Under the pieces are notes generated by a model, which saw only the letters and a program-made list of their open reading frames with translations, did not search any database and was not told where the DNA came from. The translations under genes were made by a program, and so were the position numbers. Below are positions 8,557 through 18,600 of a stretch of DNA of 64,000 nt, piece by piece. The first letter of the stretch is position 1; each line of letters opens with the position of its first letter. This DNA is from an uncultured Eubacteriales bacterium. Its GTDB lineage: Bacteria > Bacillota > Clostridia > HGM11514. The stretch spans positions 6,766 through 70,765 of the forward strand of contig CABUMF010000007.1 in NCBI GenBank assembly GCA_902492655.1, written 5' to 3'.

Positions 8557-9560
8557 AATCTGCACCTCAGGGGCAGAATTTTCTGAACCTTACCTGAAAT
8601 TTCAGCGAACTGCTCGGGAGTAACCGACTGCGCACCGTCGCAAAGAGCGTGTGCAGGATCGTTGTGAACCTCGATGATAAGCCCGTCCGCACCGCAAGCA
8701 ACCGACGCAAGAGCCATGGGAGCAACAAGCTTGGCAACGCCTGTTGCGTGGCTCGGGTCAACGATAACCGGAAGGTGCGTCATGGTTCTGATGTAAGCAA
8801 CGGAAGCCAAATCAAGAGTGTTTCTGGTAACTGTTTCAAAGGTTCTGATACCTCTTTCGCAGAGGATAACATTTTCGTTACCGCCTGCCATGATGTATTC
8901 TGCGCTCATAAGCCATTCCTGAACGGTGCTTGCAAGACCACGCTTTAAGAGGATAGGCTTATTGGTTTTGCCGAGCTCTTTGAGAAGCTCAAAGTTCTGC
9001 ATATTTCTTGCGCCGACCTGTATAATGTCCACATCGGAGAAAAGGTCGAGATGAGAAAGGTCCATAATTTCGGTAACAATGGGAAGTCCCGTTTCTTTCT
9101 TAGCCTCAAGAAGAAGCCTTATGCCCTCTCCACGAAGTCCCTGGAACGCATAGGGGGATGTTCTGGGCTTGAAAGCACCCCCACGGAGAGCCGATGCGCC
9201 TGCCGCCTTAACAGCCTTTGCGATGCCGATAATCTGCTCCTCGCTTTCAACGGAGCAAGGTCCTGCTATAATACCGAAGTTATCGCCGCCAAAAGATGCG
9301 CTGCCTGCGGAAACAACCGAATCGCCCGGGTGGAACTTTCTGTTTGCGTTTTTGTATGGCTCCTGAATTCTCTTGACATCATCGACAATATCGAGAGATT
9401 TGAGAAGATCCGCATCCAAATGGGAGGTATCGCCGATAAGTCCCATAATGGTTGTTTGAGCGCCCTCGCTTATGTGGATTTCCACATTGCTTTCCTTCAG
9501 CCAAGTCTTGAGGCTTTCAAGCTGGGCGGGATCGTAATCCTTTTTGAGCATTAAAATCAT
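8553..9560 (-). CDS. aroF: DAHP synthase, type I-beta with N-terminal regulatory domain
   Basis: 335 residues; condenses PEP and erythrose 4-phosphate, the first step of the pathway. Residues 1-~70 form a ferredoxin-like regulatory domain as in Thermotoga and Clostridia AroF (MILMLKKDYDPAQLESL). The barrel follows with GIIAGPCSVES, RGGAFKPRTSPYAFQG, QVGARNMQNFELL, ILLKRG, and VDPSHATG carrying metal ligands. It is the first structural gene and lies directly behind the attenuator terminator. The N-terminal domain suggests feedback inhibition by an aromatic amino acid, so control would act on both transcription and enzyme. Confidence 0.95.
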   Translation of the reverse strand: MILMLKKDYDPAQLESLKTWLKESNVEIHISEGAQTTIMGLIGDTSHLDADLLKSLDIVDDVKRIQEPYKNANRKFHPGDSVVSAGSASFGGDNFGIIAGPCSVESEEQIIGIAKAVKAAGASALRGGAFKPRTSPYAFQGLRGEGIRLLLEAKKETGLPIVTEIMDLSHLDLFSDVDIIQVGARNMQNFELLKELGKTNKPILLKRGLASTVQEWLMSAEYIMAGGNENVILCERGIRTFETVTRNTLDLASVAYIRTMTHLPVIVDPSHATGVAKLVAPMALASVACGADGLIIEVHNDPAHALCDGAQSVTPEQFAEISGKVQKILPLRCRL

Positions 9561-9579
9561 ATTGTATCAAACTCCTTTG

Positions 9580-9613
9580 TAAAAAAATAAGAACCGCAAT
9601 TATTTTGCGGTTC
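9580..9613 (-). terminator. Attenuator terminator of the aro operon
   Basis: Perfect 9-bp hairpin GAACCGCAA / TTGCGGTTC with an AATAA loop followed on the minus strand by TTATTTTTTT, ending about 20 bp before aroF. Its 5' arm (9605-9611) is also complementary to leader codons 22-24 (9660-9666, TTGCGGT), so terminator and antiterminator are mutually exclusive. Confidence 0.88.
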
Positions 9614-9644
9614 TGTAAAAGCATGAATTAAAATAGTTATTATT

Positions 9645-9731
9645 TCATCTTTCAGCCATACCGCAATAAGCCTTACCGAAAAAGTAGGTAAAGCAATAAA
9701 AGTAGTATGTAGCTGAGTATGAATTGTTCAT
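9645..9731 (-). CDS. Tyr/Phe-rich leader peptide of the aro operon
   Basis: 28-codon reading frame that starts at ATG 9731, preceded by GGAGA at ideal spacing, and ends in TGA at 9645-9647. Ten of its 28 residues are Tyr or Phe (6 Tyr, 4 Phe) and none is Trp; the core reads TYYFYCFTYFF. It lies between a strong promoter (9767-9795) and the terminator at 9580-9613. Codons 22-24 are the antiterminator strand. This is the architecture of ribosome-mediated attenuation. A ribosome stalled on scarce Tyr- or Phe-tRNA would leave codons 22-24 free to pair with the terminator arm; one that reaches the stop codon would cover them and let the terminator form. The peptide itself probably has no function. 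Confidence 0.88.
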   Translation of the reverse strand: MNNSYSATYYFYCFTYFFGKAYCGMAER

Positions 9732-9766
9732 AGCATTTCTCCGAAAATTAAAACTTAACTGTTTTT

Positions 9767-9795
9767 ATTTTAGCACAAAAAAATATGTTTGTCAA
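9767..9795 (-). promoter_or_regulatory. Promoter of the aro operon
   Basis: Consensus TTGACA (9790-9795), 17-bp spacer and TAAAAT (9767-9772) on the minus strand, about 30 bp upstream of the leader peptide start. Confidence 0.85.
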
Positions 9796-9815
9796 CCCCC
9801 AAAATAAAAAAATAA

Positions 9816-9845
9816 GAGAACGCAAAAATTATTCTTTGCGTTCTC
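9816..9845 (-). terminator. Terminator of the secreted protein gene 9860-12442
   Basis: GAGAACGCAAA hairpin with T-rich 3' side, immediately after the stop codon at 9860 and upstream of the aro promoter, insulating the aro operon. Confidence 0.8.
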
Positions 9846-9859
9846 AAAACAGATAAATA

Positions 9860-12442
9860 TTATTTTGTTACCATGAACGGTGTAAATGTGTATGTGCCTC
9901 TCTCTGTTATAGCGTCACCGAATACTCTTACAGCAAAGCAGCCGTCTTGGGAAATGGTGTCAACGGGGAGCTCAATTGAATTTGTACCGTCGGATACCGT
10001 CACGCCTGCTTTTTCGAGCAATGCGGCATTGTAGTTGTCAATCTTCACATACTGGATGCAGTTGAATTCATTGTAGGTTGTGCCGTTCAGAATAAAGCTG
10101 TTGGAATTTTGTTTTTCGCCCAAAGAGATAGTAGGAGTTTTGGGAGTTACATCCTTAAAGGAAACCACCAAAGCCGCGTTTGCGTTAGGAGTAACCTTAA
10201 TTACGCAAGCCTCGTCCACCTTAACGGGAGTAACATCCTCGCCTGCGAAGGAAACAGCTTCAATTTCATAGCCCGAAGCCGGAGTAACTGCGATTTCGGC
10301 TTCAACGCCCTTTTCCAAAGTGATTGCATCGCCGTTTGCAACGTTTGCTCCGTCAACCTTAACCGAGCCGCCGTCTGAAATATTGGCGGAAACGGTAACC
10401 TCCTCGGAAAGGAATGTAATCTTAACATCATCGAGGCAGATTTTAAGATTGCGAGCGTCAAGGAGTGCCTGAAGTCTTGTGGTAGCGGCAGCCTCATTCA
10501 AAACGCCGTCAACGGTATTTTCGTCGATAGCCTGTTTTGTGAGCTGATAGAGAACATGGCTTTCTTCCTTGCCCTGGTTCAGACCCTTAAACTCAAGCTG
10601 AAGATTTGCGACATCAATGGAAGAAACGGACTCTGCACCGTCACGGGTTGTATGGATTTCAGTAGCCGTAAAGGTAGGCGCGGTAGCACTTCTCCAACCG
10701 TTCTCGCCCTCGTTTCCGGATGTACTTACATAGAACTGAGTTCTCGGTGCACCAGCCGCTGCCCATGAACCCCAACCGGTATTAGCCCATTTATCAAGGC
10801 TTGCGCCGCTGAAGTTAAAGAAGGGCTGAGCCTGGCTTGCATTGCTCATATTTGTGCCGTTGTCCATGTACTTATACTTAAAGGAATATGTGTACTCTTT
10901 TCCTGCATTAACCTTAAATCCGGGAGCGCTTTTGGTAAATCTCGGATAGAAGTCAAAAACATCTTCCCTTACAACATTATTATTCACCTTTTTCCAAGCA
11001 TTAATAAGAGTCTGTGCCTTAAAGTTCTTGATTACAATGTATGTGTTGCCGGTTTCATCGGTTTCAAAAGCACCTTCATAGCCGGAGGGGTTAATAACAT
11101 TCCAGCCGTTAGTCAAGCTGCCTTCTTCATATGCATTAAAGTTATCGCTGAAAACAGTTACAGAACTCGGAACGGAAATATTAAGCGTACCGTCCGAAGT
11201 TATATCGGAGCCGGGGATAACAACCTTGTAAACGCCGTCTGAAAGTACAGGAGTAACGGCTGTGCCGTTGTATGTAACAGTCGGCTGATAAGCTGTGGTT
11301 ATTTCGTATGTAGTGCCGAAGTAATCGTTAACGGTAACCGTACCGCCGTTTGCCACGGCTGTAGATTCAGTGCACCCCGAGCCTGTGTTTGTGATAGCAC
11401 GAACTGTAGCGTCGCCTTTAATTTTAACAGTGTCGGTATAATATGTGGTTTCTGCTGAGAAGGTGACATTATCTATACCGAAGCCGAAGTTTGCTTCTTC
11501 CATAACCTGTGCAAAAGCTGCGGATCTCGTTGCGGATTTAAGAGCGGAGCAGTCCTCTCCGAGGCTCCATTCTCTGCAAAGCTGATCTTCTGTAAATGTA
11601 CCGCCGTTAGCAACCAATCCTACCTCGTCGCCGTAGAGGTCACCGGGCTCGATAGTGAAGGTGTAACCTTCAAGAGGCTCCTCACCGCCTTTCCCATCTG
11701 CCTGGGTAAAGCCCGGTCCCACATAAGCCTTGTTGGCTATTAAAAGCTTAAGGAGGGCATCGTAAATACTAACCTCGAAGAAAAAGCTGTCGATAGTACC
11801 CACCGTACCGTTGGGAGCGGGAGTAGTATCTTTATCGGAAGTGGTCAGAAGATAGTTAAAGGGTTTTCCCGTATATCTTCTCCAACCGCTTGAAAGATTC
11901 TCCTGTGTCTGTTTTGCCCTATCACCGGTATTGTTTTCGCCGGTGTAAGCTCCGAGCGATAAATAATACTGGTTAAAAGCGTTCCACTTATTACTTCTCC
12001 AACCGAGAATCTTGTTTGCGCCGGACATACTATTGATACCCGAAGTACCTGCGTCCAAAGCGGAAACCGTACCTGCGGAAACCTTTGCAAGGTCCCAAGA
12101 AAGTGCGTATTTCTTTCCTGAGATGTAGGGTATTTTTTTACCCACTATGAGCCTGTAGGCAAGCACAACAAACGACCTTTTGTCTGCCGCGTCCGCTTTC
12201 GGGAGCGAAGCAAGCTCGTCCGGGTCGATTGACACGGCGCCGTACTTATTTCCGGTACCGTCGTCAAGAACGCTGTTAATCTTGCCGGCATCCGATGATT
12301 GCTTTACGCCGTCCTCAAAGTCTCTTAAAAAGACCGTGATTGTACCGGGAGTGCCTTCTGCGGAAACAGAAACCACGGAAAGGCTTGTAATGCAAGTCAT
12401 AACCATGAGCATCGCCAGTACCAAGGATAAAGTTCTTTTCAT
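9860..12442 (-). CDS. Secreted multidomain protein with shared C-terminal domain
   Basis: About 860 residues. The start at MKRTLSLVLAMLMV (12442) has GGAGAG upstream and begins a signal peptide; an upstream in-frame extension is rejected. Residues ~30-390 form a beta-rich module opening TITVFLRDFEDG. A second module opens VTVFSDNFNAYEEG near residue 435. Next comes an InlB/bacterial-repeat-like stretch (VSANISDGGSVKVDG, VTPASGYEIEAVSF). The last ~80 residues are a domain with IQYVKIDNYN, VSDGTNSIELP and FAVRVFGDAITERGTYTFTPFM, also found in the proteins at 21694 and 24496. The first module is nearly copied from the neighbour at 12667-21396. The modules resemble carbohydrate-binding beta-sandwiches; no catalytic site is recognised and no cell-wall anchor is present. 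Confidence 0.7.
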   Translation of the reverse strand: MKRTLSLVLAMLMVMTCITSLSVVSVSAEGTPGTITVFLRDFEDGVKQSSDAGKINSVLDDGTGNKYGAVSIDPDELASLPKADAADKRSFVVLAYRLIVGKKIPYISGKKYALSWDLAKVSAGTVSALDAGTSGINSMSGANKILGWRSNKWNAFNQYYLSLGAYTGENNTGDRAKQTQENLSSGWRRYTGKPFNYLLTTSDKDTTPAPNGTVGTIDSFFFEVSIYDALLKLLIANKAYVGPGFTQADGKGGEEPLEGYTFTIEPGDLYGDEVGLVANGGTFTEDQLCREWSLGEDCSALKSATRSAAFAQVMEEANFGFGIDNVTFSAETTYYTDTVKIKGDATVRAITNTGSGCTESTAVANGGTVTVNDYFGTTYEITTAYQPTVTYNGTAVTPVLSDGVYKVVIPGSDITSDGTLNISVPSSVTVFSDNFNAYEEGSLTNGWNVINPSGYEGAFETDETGNTYIVIKNFKAQTLINAWKKVNNNVVREDVFDFYPRFTKSAPGFKVNAGKEYTYSFKYKYMDNGTNMSNASQAQPFFNFSGASLDKWANTGWGSWAAAGAPRTQFYVSTSGNEGENGWRSATAPTFTATEIHTTRDGAESVSSIDVANLQLEFKGLNQGKEESHVLYQLTKQAIDENTVDGVLNEAAATTRLQALLDARNLKICLDDVKITFLSEEVTVSANISDGGSVKVDGANVANGDAITLEKGVEAEIAVTPASGYEIEAVSFAGEDVTPVKVDEACVIKVTPNANAALVVSFKDVTPKTPTISLGEKQNSNSFILNGTTYNEFNCIQYVKIDNYNAALLEKAGVTVSDGTNSIELPVDTISQDGCFAVRVFGDAITERGTYTFTPFMVTK

Positions 12443-12489
12443 GAATATATCTCTCCATTTCAAAAAATTTGGCATCACACCATATTTAA

Positions 12490-12518
12490 ATTTTAACATA
12501 TTCTCCGCTTATTTTCAA
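12490..12518 (-). promoter_or_regulatory. Promoter of gene 9860-12442
   Basis: TTGAAA (12513-12518) and TAAAAT (12490-12495) with a 17-bp spacer on the minus strand. Confidence 0.6.
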
Positions 12519-12601
12519 TATTTTCCCCAAAGAATTATTGCACAAATATTTCAATCATTTTTTGTGCATAACGACCAAGAAGGGCATAATAAAGATAAGA
12601 A

Positions 12602-12637
12602 GCGAACCGCCCGGGGGGGTTTCCCGGGGCGGTTCGC
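12602..12637 (-). terminator. GC-rich terminator of the SLH protein gene
   Basis: Long stem GCGAACCGCCC / GGGCGGTTCGC just after the stop at 12667, followed on the minus strand by a modest T-rich stretch. An unusual run of seven G on the plus strand lies in the loop side. Confidence 0.7.
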
Positions 12638-12666
12638 GAAAGAAGTTTTGAATACTAAAATTTTAA

Positions 12667-15600
12667 TTATTTAACCAATCTGTAGATAAGGCTTGCCGCC
12701 TGAGCACGGGTTGCGTTGGCGTTCGGTGCGAACGTACCGTCACCCATACCGGAGATAAGACCTACCGAGGAAGCCGTATCAACAGCCGCCTTAGCCCACT
12801 TTGCTATATCAGCCTTGTCGGAGAATGCTTCGATACCGCCGTTAGCGCCTGCCTTACCAAGGTAAGAGTAAGCGTTCACGATGATAACAGCCATTTCCTG
12901 ACGGGTGATGTTATCGTTCGGTCTGAAGTAGCCGTCAAAGCCTGTGATAATGCCTGCATCTGCGCAAGCGCCCACATAAGGAGCGAACCATTCGCCGTTT
13001 ACATCCTTGAAGGAAGCTTCCTTATCGGGGAGCTTGAGAGCTCTTGCGATAATAGCGGCAAATTCTGCTCTTGTGATGTTGCGGTCAGGTTCAAAGAGGT
13101 TGTCGGAAACGCCCGAAACAATACCTGCCTTGTTCATAGCCACAACCTCAGCCTTAGCCCAGTGGTTAACCATGTCGATAAACGGATTGTCGGCATTGGG
13201 GCTTGTGGTGCTTCCGGAGAAGAAGCCGTTGCTTCCCGTACCTGCACCGCCGCCGTTTACGGCAACTCCGCCGATTGCTCCTCCGGGGCCTTGACTTTCT
13301 TCATTGGAATTATTTACGCTTACCTGGAATATAACAAACTCCGTAATGAAGTTAGACCATATAACAAGGTCATCGCCGACATTAAGTTTCGCCGCACCTA
13401 AGCCTTCGCCTATAGCAGCCTGAGCCGAAGCTGCGGAATCCTCCTCAGCCTTTGTCTTAATCTCGACATACTTGCCCGTTTCATCCTTGTAGTAAATTCT
13501 CTTGCCCTTAGCGCCGGGGAATGAGAATCTTACAAGAGCGTCGGAAGTTATAAACTCATCGCCCGTCGAGTAAACACCCTCAACCGTTATAGCATTTGAA
13601 GGCAGAGCTCCGCTTGGTGATTCTAAGAAATGCGGAGGGGTGAAATATGAGAACAGTTCATTGCCGGTAAATTCAGCAGCTTCGGGTACATCCATTGTTG
13701 CCGGACCTTTCGGGGTATCAACTCGCGCTTTTATTCTTGGAAGAGGTTTGCCGTTTTCCATTTGGAGCGTAAGCTTAGCGTTGTTGCTTACCACAAATTC
13801 AGCATTTCTGATATCGTAGTTGATTTTATAAATCGTATCGCCGGTAACATCAGCGCTGCTGTTTGCGCTTTCCTTAGCTGCAGCAAGAGCCTGATTTATA
13901 ACAAGCGTCTGTCTGTCAACCGCAATCTGGGTTGTAAGCTCGTCGGCTGCAACTTCCTTACCGTCGGAAACAGCCTTATTGAGAGCTTCAATCTTATCTG
14001 CGGGATACTGACCGTAATCGCTTCCTATCTTAGCAAGTTTGAGGAATGCTTCAGCGCCTGCGATAGCCGTGTTAAGACCTTCATAATCCACAACAGCGGG
14101 AGAAATCACAACATTGATGTTGGATGCCTCTTGCGTGTGGTTAGCAAAGCCGAGAGCACCTACCTTACCTAAGAGTGCAGTTCCGTAGGTCTCGTCATAA
14201 ACGAGCACGCCGTCAACATAGATAAGAAGTCTTACGCCCTCTGTGGTATCAACCGCACCGAAAGCGATTTCGTAATCCTTACCGAATTCGGTAAAGAATG
14301 TGTTGTCAGCGGAATAGAACGGAGTTGTCTGTTCGGGCTTCCATTCCTGAGCCTCATATGTGTCGTTGTGGAACCACATAAGGAATCCGGAATTACCGTT
14401 AGCCCAAATCTGACCGTTATAGCCGTTGGATCTTACATATGTTGCAGCCTGGAGAATATGAGCCTCATCGCCGGGGATCTTGGTTACGCCGGAATCGTCG
14501 GTGAGTTCAAATCTCATTCTGAATGTGAATATCTTGTTAAGGTAAAGCTCATCGGTGTAAAGAACCTTTGTCTGAGCAGGGATTGTGAGAGTACCGTTTT
14601 CAAATACAGCCGCACCACCCTGTGCATAGGTCCAGCCGTCTTTATCAGCCAGCATATCCTTAATGTTAAGGTATTCCAATGTTGAAATCTGCGCAAGCTT
14701 AAATGCGTCGATAGCATTCTTAAGAGCACGAACTGCGTTGTTCACTTCGTACTGATAAACGTTGTTATTAGCGAACACATCAGCGGCACTATTAAATTCA
14801 GTCTTGAATTTAGCGAGAGCCTCTGCGGGATACATACCGTCTCCCTCACCAACAACCGCGGACTTAATGAGAGCGTCAGCCGTTTCGAGAAGCTCGGAAA
14901 GCTCACTCTTGTCAACAGCGGAGGAACCTGCGGAAATCTGAATAGGAGCAGATTCAATCATTTTGCCGTAGCGGTTATCCTTATCGTAAGGAATCATTGT
15001 GTACTTAACGAATTTACCTGCCTGGAGCTCAGAGAGGAGAATTTCGTTGTCGCCCTTGCCGAGGATTCTCGTATAAGGACCTTTCTCGCTTTCAGCCTCG
15101 TACCATACAAATACCGAGTGACCTTCGGGATCGCCGTCGGGATCGGAGTAAGAGTAAGAAGCCTTCAATATTCCGCCGACCGCAGGGTTACCGATAATCT
15201 TAGCGTCGGCAGCCTTGGGAGCGTAGCCTGTGCAGTAATCGTCATAACCTACGCCGATTGTGCTTGTGTCGATGTTTTCAAAGCCCGTTGCGGACTTTCT
15301 AACCTCTGCAAGACCTTCCTCTGTAAGAGAGAAGTCCTTACCGTAGTCCTTGAAGATAGACTTTCCGTTTACAACGTCGGTTGAGGAAGCGTAGTTATTT
15401 GAAACAACCTCGTTTCCGGTACGGGAAATACCCTCGGGTCTGTTCTTCAGGTTCTTGATATTTACGTTGTTATCGAATGTGTTTGACTGAGACGGAGCGA
15501 AGGTTTTAACATATTTAACCATTCCGTCATAGTCCTTAGCGTTTGCGAAAGCGAACATCTTTTCAGCTTTTTCCGAAGAGAAGTTACTGAAGAAGGGTTC

Positions 15601-18600
15601 CCAAATAGTTCCCTTGTAGTGTTCGATCCAGGCTTCGTTTTCGCAGTAGTTCTTAATCTTGTTCCACTGAGAGCCGTTTACATTAAATGTCCAGTTGCCG
15701 GCAGAGCCCGAAGGCTTGCAGTCATAGTTATAGGTAATGTACTGACCCTGCGTGGGAGAGTCGAAATTCGTTCCAACCCATGACTGGAAGTAGTTCGAGC
15801 AAGGATTGTCAACAAAAATGTTGTTGTGAACGTTGTAATACTGACCGCCGTTAGTCTTAATCGGGTAAGAGGAGGTGGAGCCGCCTCTGTCCTCGGTAAG
15901 AGTTGCGCGGTAGAAAATATTGTTGTAGATGTCGGCACCGAAGTTACCGTCATCGCCGAATATCGACTGGTTCCAGCCGCCGTTGTAGAGGTTACCGTTA
16001 TCGTGGAAGTAGTTGTTCCTGATTACGATACCAAGTACCGACGGGTCACGGCCCCAGTAGATAGCGCCCATATCGCCGTGTTCCTTAACGGAGTTGTAGA
16101 TTTCGTTGTATTCCATAACATGATCGTTACCGCCGAAGGAAATAGCCTCATGCTGGTTGTTGTAGATGATGTTATGAGAAACCAAAACGCCTACGCCGTT
16201 CATGGCAACAGCGGGAGAATATGAAGTTTTGGTTCTTGCGTTATCCGAGAAAATGCTGTTGCTTACAACATTGTTGCTCTGTGTCAGTGTTTTTCTGTCG
16301 CCTCCGCCGATTGAAATACCGCCGTAGCCTGTATCGTAAACATGGCACTTGTCAACGGTGATGTTGTAACCGGAGAGGGATGCGGCATTTGAACCGCCGT
16401 GAGCCATAACGCTGTCACGGAAAGTAATGTGATTTCCGTTATTAACATTGATAAATCTTTCCCTTGAATTTCTGAAGTTGATGCCGTCAAATGTGATATA
16501 AGAAGCACCGTTCATAGAAATCATGGAGCCGGTGTATGTTGAAAGCTCAACATCCTCGGTACCATCTATGGGATTTGTGGGATAGAAGTAAGCAATCTTT
16601 CTTTCCCTGTCGATGAAGCTTTCGCCGGGCATATCAATTTCCTCAAGAATGTTGAAGAAATAGAGCGGTAAACCGCCTGCGGTCTGATAGGAAGTACCGT
16701 ACTTTGTCATAAACGACTTGTCGGTTGCATCTATAGAGCCTATCTTATAAATATTTGAGTACCAATGGTAGGCAACATGGAGGTCAACCATACCGTCATC
16801 AACAACAGCCTGAGTATTCCAGAGAGCAGTTCTGTTTTCGGGATCGGGGTAGCCAACCTTTGAAGGCTGAGTCTTATCTGCGCAAACAACTCTTTCGGAA
16901 TTAATCATAGCCGTGTCGGGCTCATCGTTGGGCCATCTTGCGTCGATGAGGCGTTCGTTGTTGACAATAAGATCCATTGCACGCCAACTGTTTGTGAATA
17001 TAGGCGAGCCGTTGCTGTTCCAGCCGTATTCGGGGATAGACGGAATTACGCCTTTGTATTCGGAGAGGTCAATCTTATAAAGATTAGCTCTTGCCTGGTC
17101 GTCAATGATTCTGTCGAGAATCTTGTTGCCGTACTTATCCTTATCATCCTCGGTAACCTTTGAAATCTTGTTAGCCGAGATTTTCTGTGAGCCTACAAAG
17201 TCAACCTCTTCGTTGTTGTAAGCCTTGTAAACGATAGTAGTGTTTTCGTTACCGGAATCAGAGGCTGTGAAGGTGATAGCCGAGGTAATGGGGTATCTTC
17301 CTTCTCTGAAGTAAACAGTTACCTCGCCTGCCGGAAGAGCCTGAGCGGCGATCATAGCCTTGATTTTTTCCTTAGCCGGTGTAATTGTAGCGAAAGGCTT
17401 ACCCATTGAACCGTCGCCTGTTGAATCGTTACCGTTTGGAGCAACGAAGAATGCAAGCTCGCCTACAAAGAAGGGAGTTGAAGGCACATTCTTCCAAATG
17501 TTTCCTGCCACACTCTTAGCTGTAACAACCGCTCTTATGTTCTTGGCGTTGTCGGAAGCCTTTGTAACATAAGTCTTGCCGGTTGCGCCTTCGATGTCTT
17601 CCCAAACCTCGCCGTTAAGTACCTGCCATTTTATCGTGGAATCGTCAGCGTCCTTACAGGAATAATCATAGCTTACTGTAAGAGTAGAGCCGATTTCCTT
17701 ATTTCCCGTAACCTTAACGTTTGAAACAACGGGAGTAGCATCGGTAATTGTTTCGATGTCGATTACAAGCTCTTTTGCGGCGATTTTGTTTGCGGGGATT
17801 GTAAACTCAAGAACCGAAGGATCTTCAAGATTAATTTCCTCGCCGCCGAAGGTAATGGATTTAACGGAATCGTTTGCATCGCCCGTAAGCTTAATGGAAG
17901 CCTTAAGTCCGTAGTAATCGTTAGCCGAAACGGTGCCGTTTGCGGTAAGCTTAACAGTTTCGTTTGTATAAGTATTTGTTGTGAAAGTAACCTCAGCGTT
18001 TCCGTTAATTTTAACGGGGATGTTGTAGAATGCGGCATCAGCCTTCATTTCAACATCGTCCATCTGAAGCTCAAGCCCTGCATCCTCGAAAGCCTTGTTG
18101 ATAGCGGCTTCACGCTTAGCGGATTTAAGAGGTGAGCAATCCATGCCGAAGTTCCATTCCTTGCAAAGCTCTGCTCTTGTAAATTTACCGCCGTTTTCCT
18201 TAAGACCTTCCTCGTCGCCGTAGAGGTCGGAATCGGTTATGGTGAACTTATAAGAGTCTGCATTTTTTAAGCCTTCGCCCATGTAAGCCTTGTTTTCAAC
18301 CAAAAGCTTTGTGATTGCATTATAGAAGTTCGACTGCATAAACAAGCCGTTGATTGTAGCGGAAGGAATATCGCTTTCGCCGTCCCACAAGCCGTAGGAA
18401 ATACCGCTGTAGCCTACAGTTTGCCAGCCCGTAGCGGAGTCATAAGCAGAAACGCTCTTAATAGTTGACGAGCCTTCCTGGGTGTTGTGCTGACCGTACC
18501 ACTGACTTGTTTTAACGGGGGTAGAGCCGTTATAAGTCTTAAGGTAGCCGCCGCTCATAGCGTTAAAGCCGGAAGAACCCTTGACGATAGAGAAGTAATC

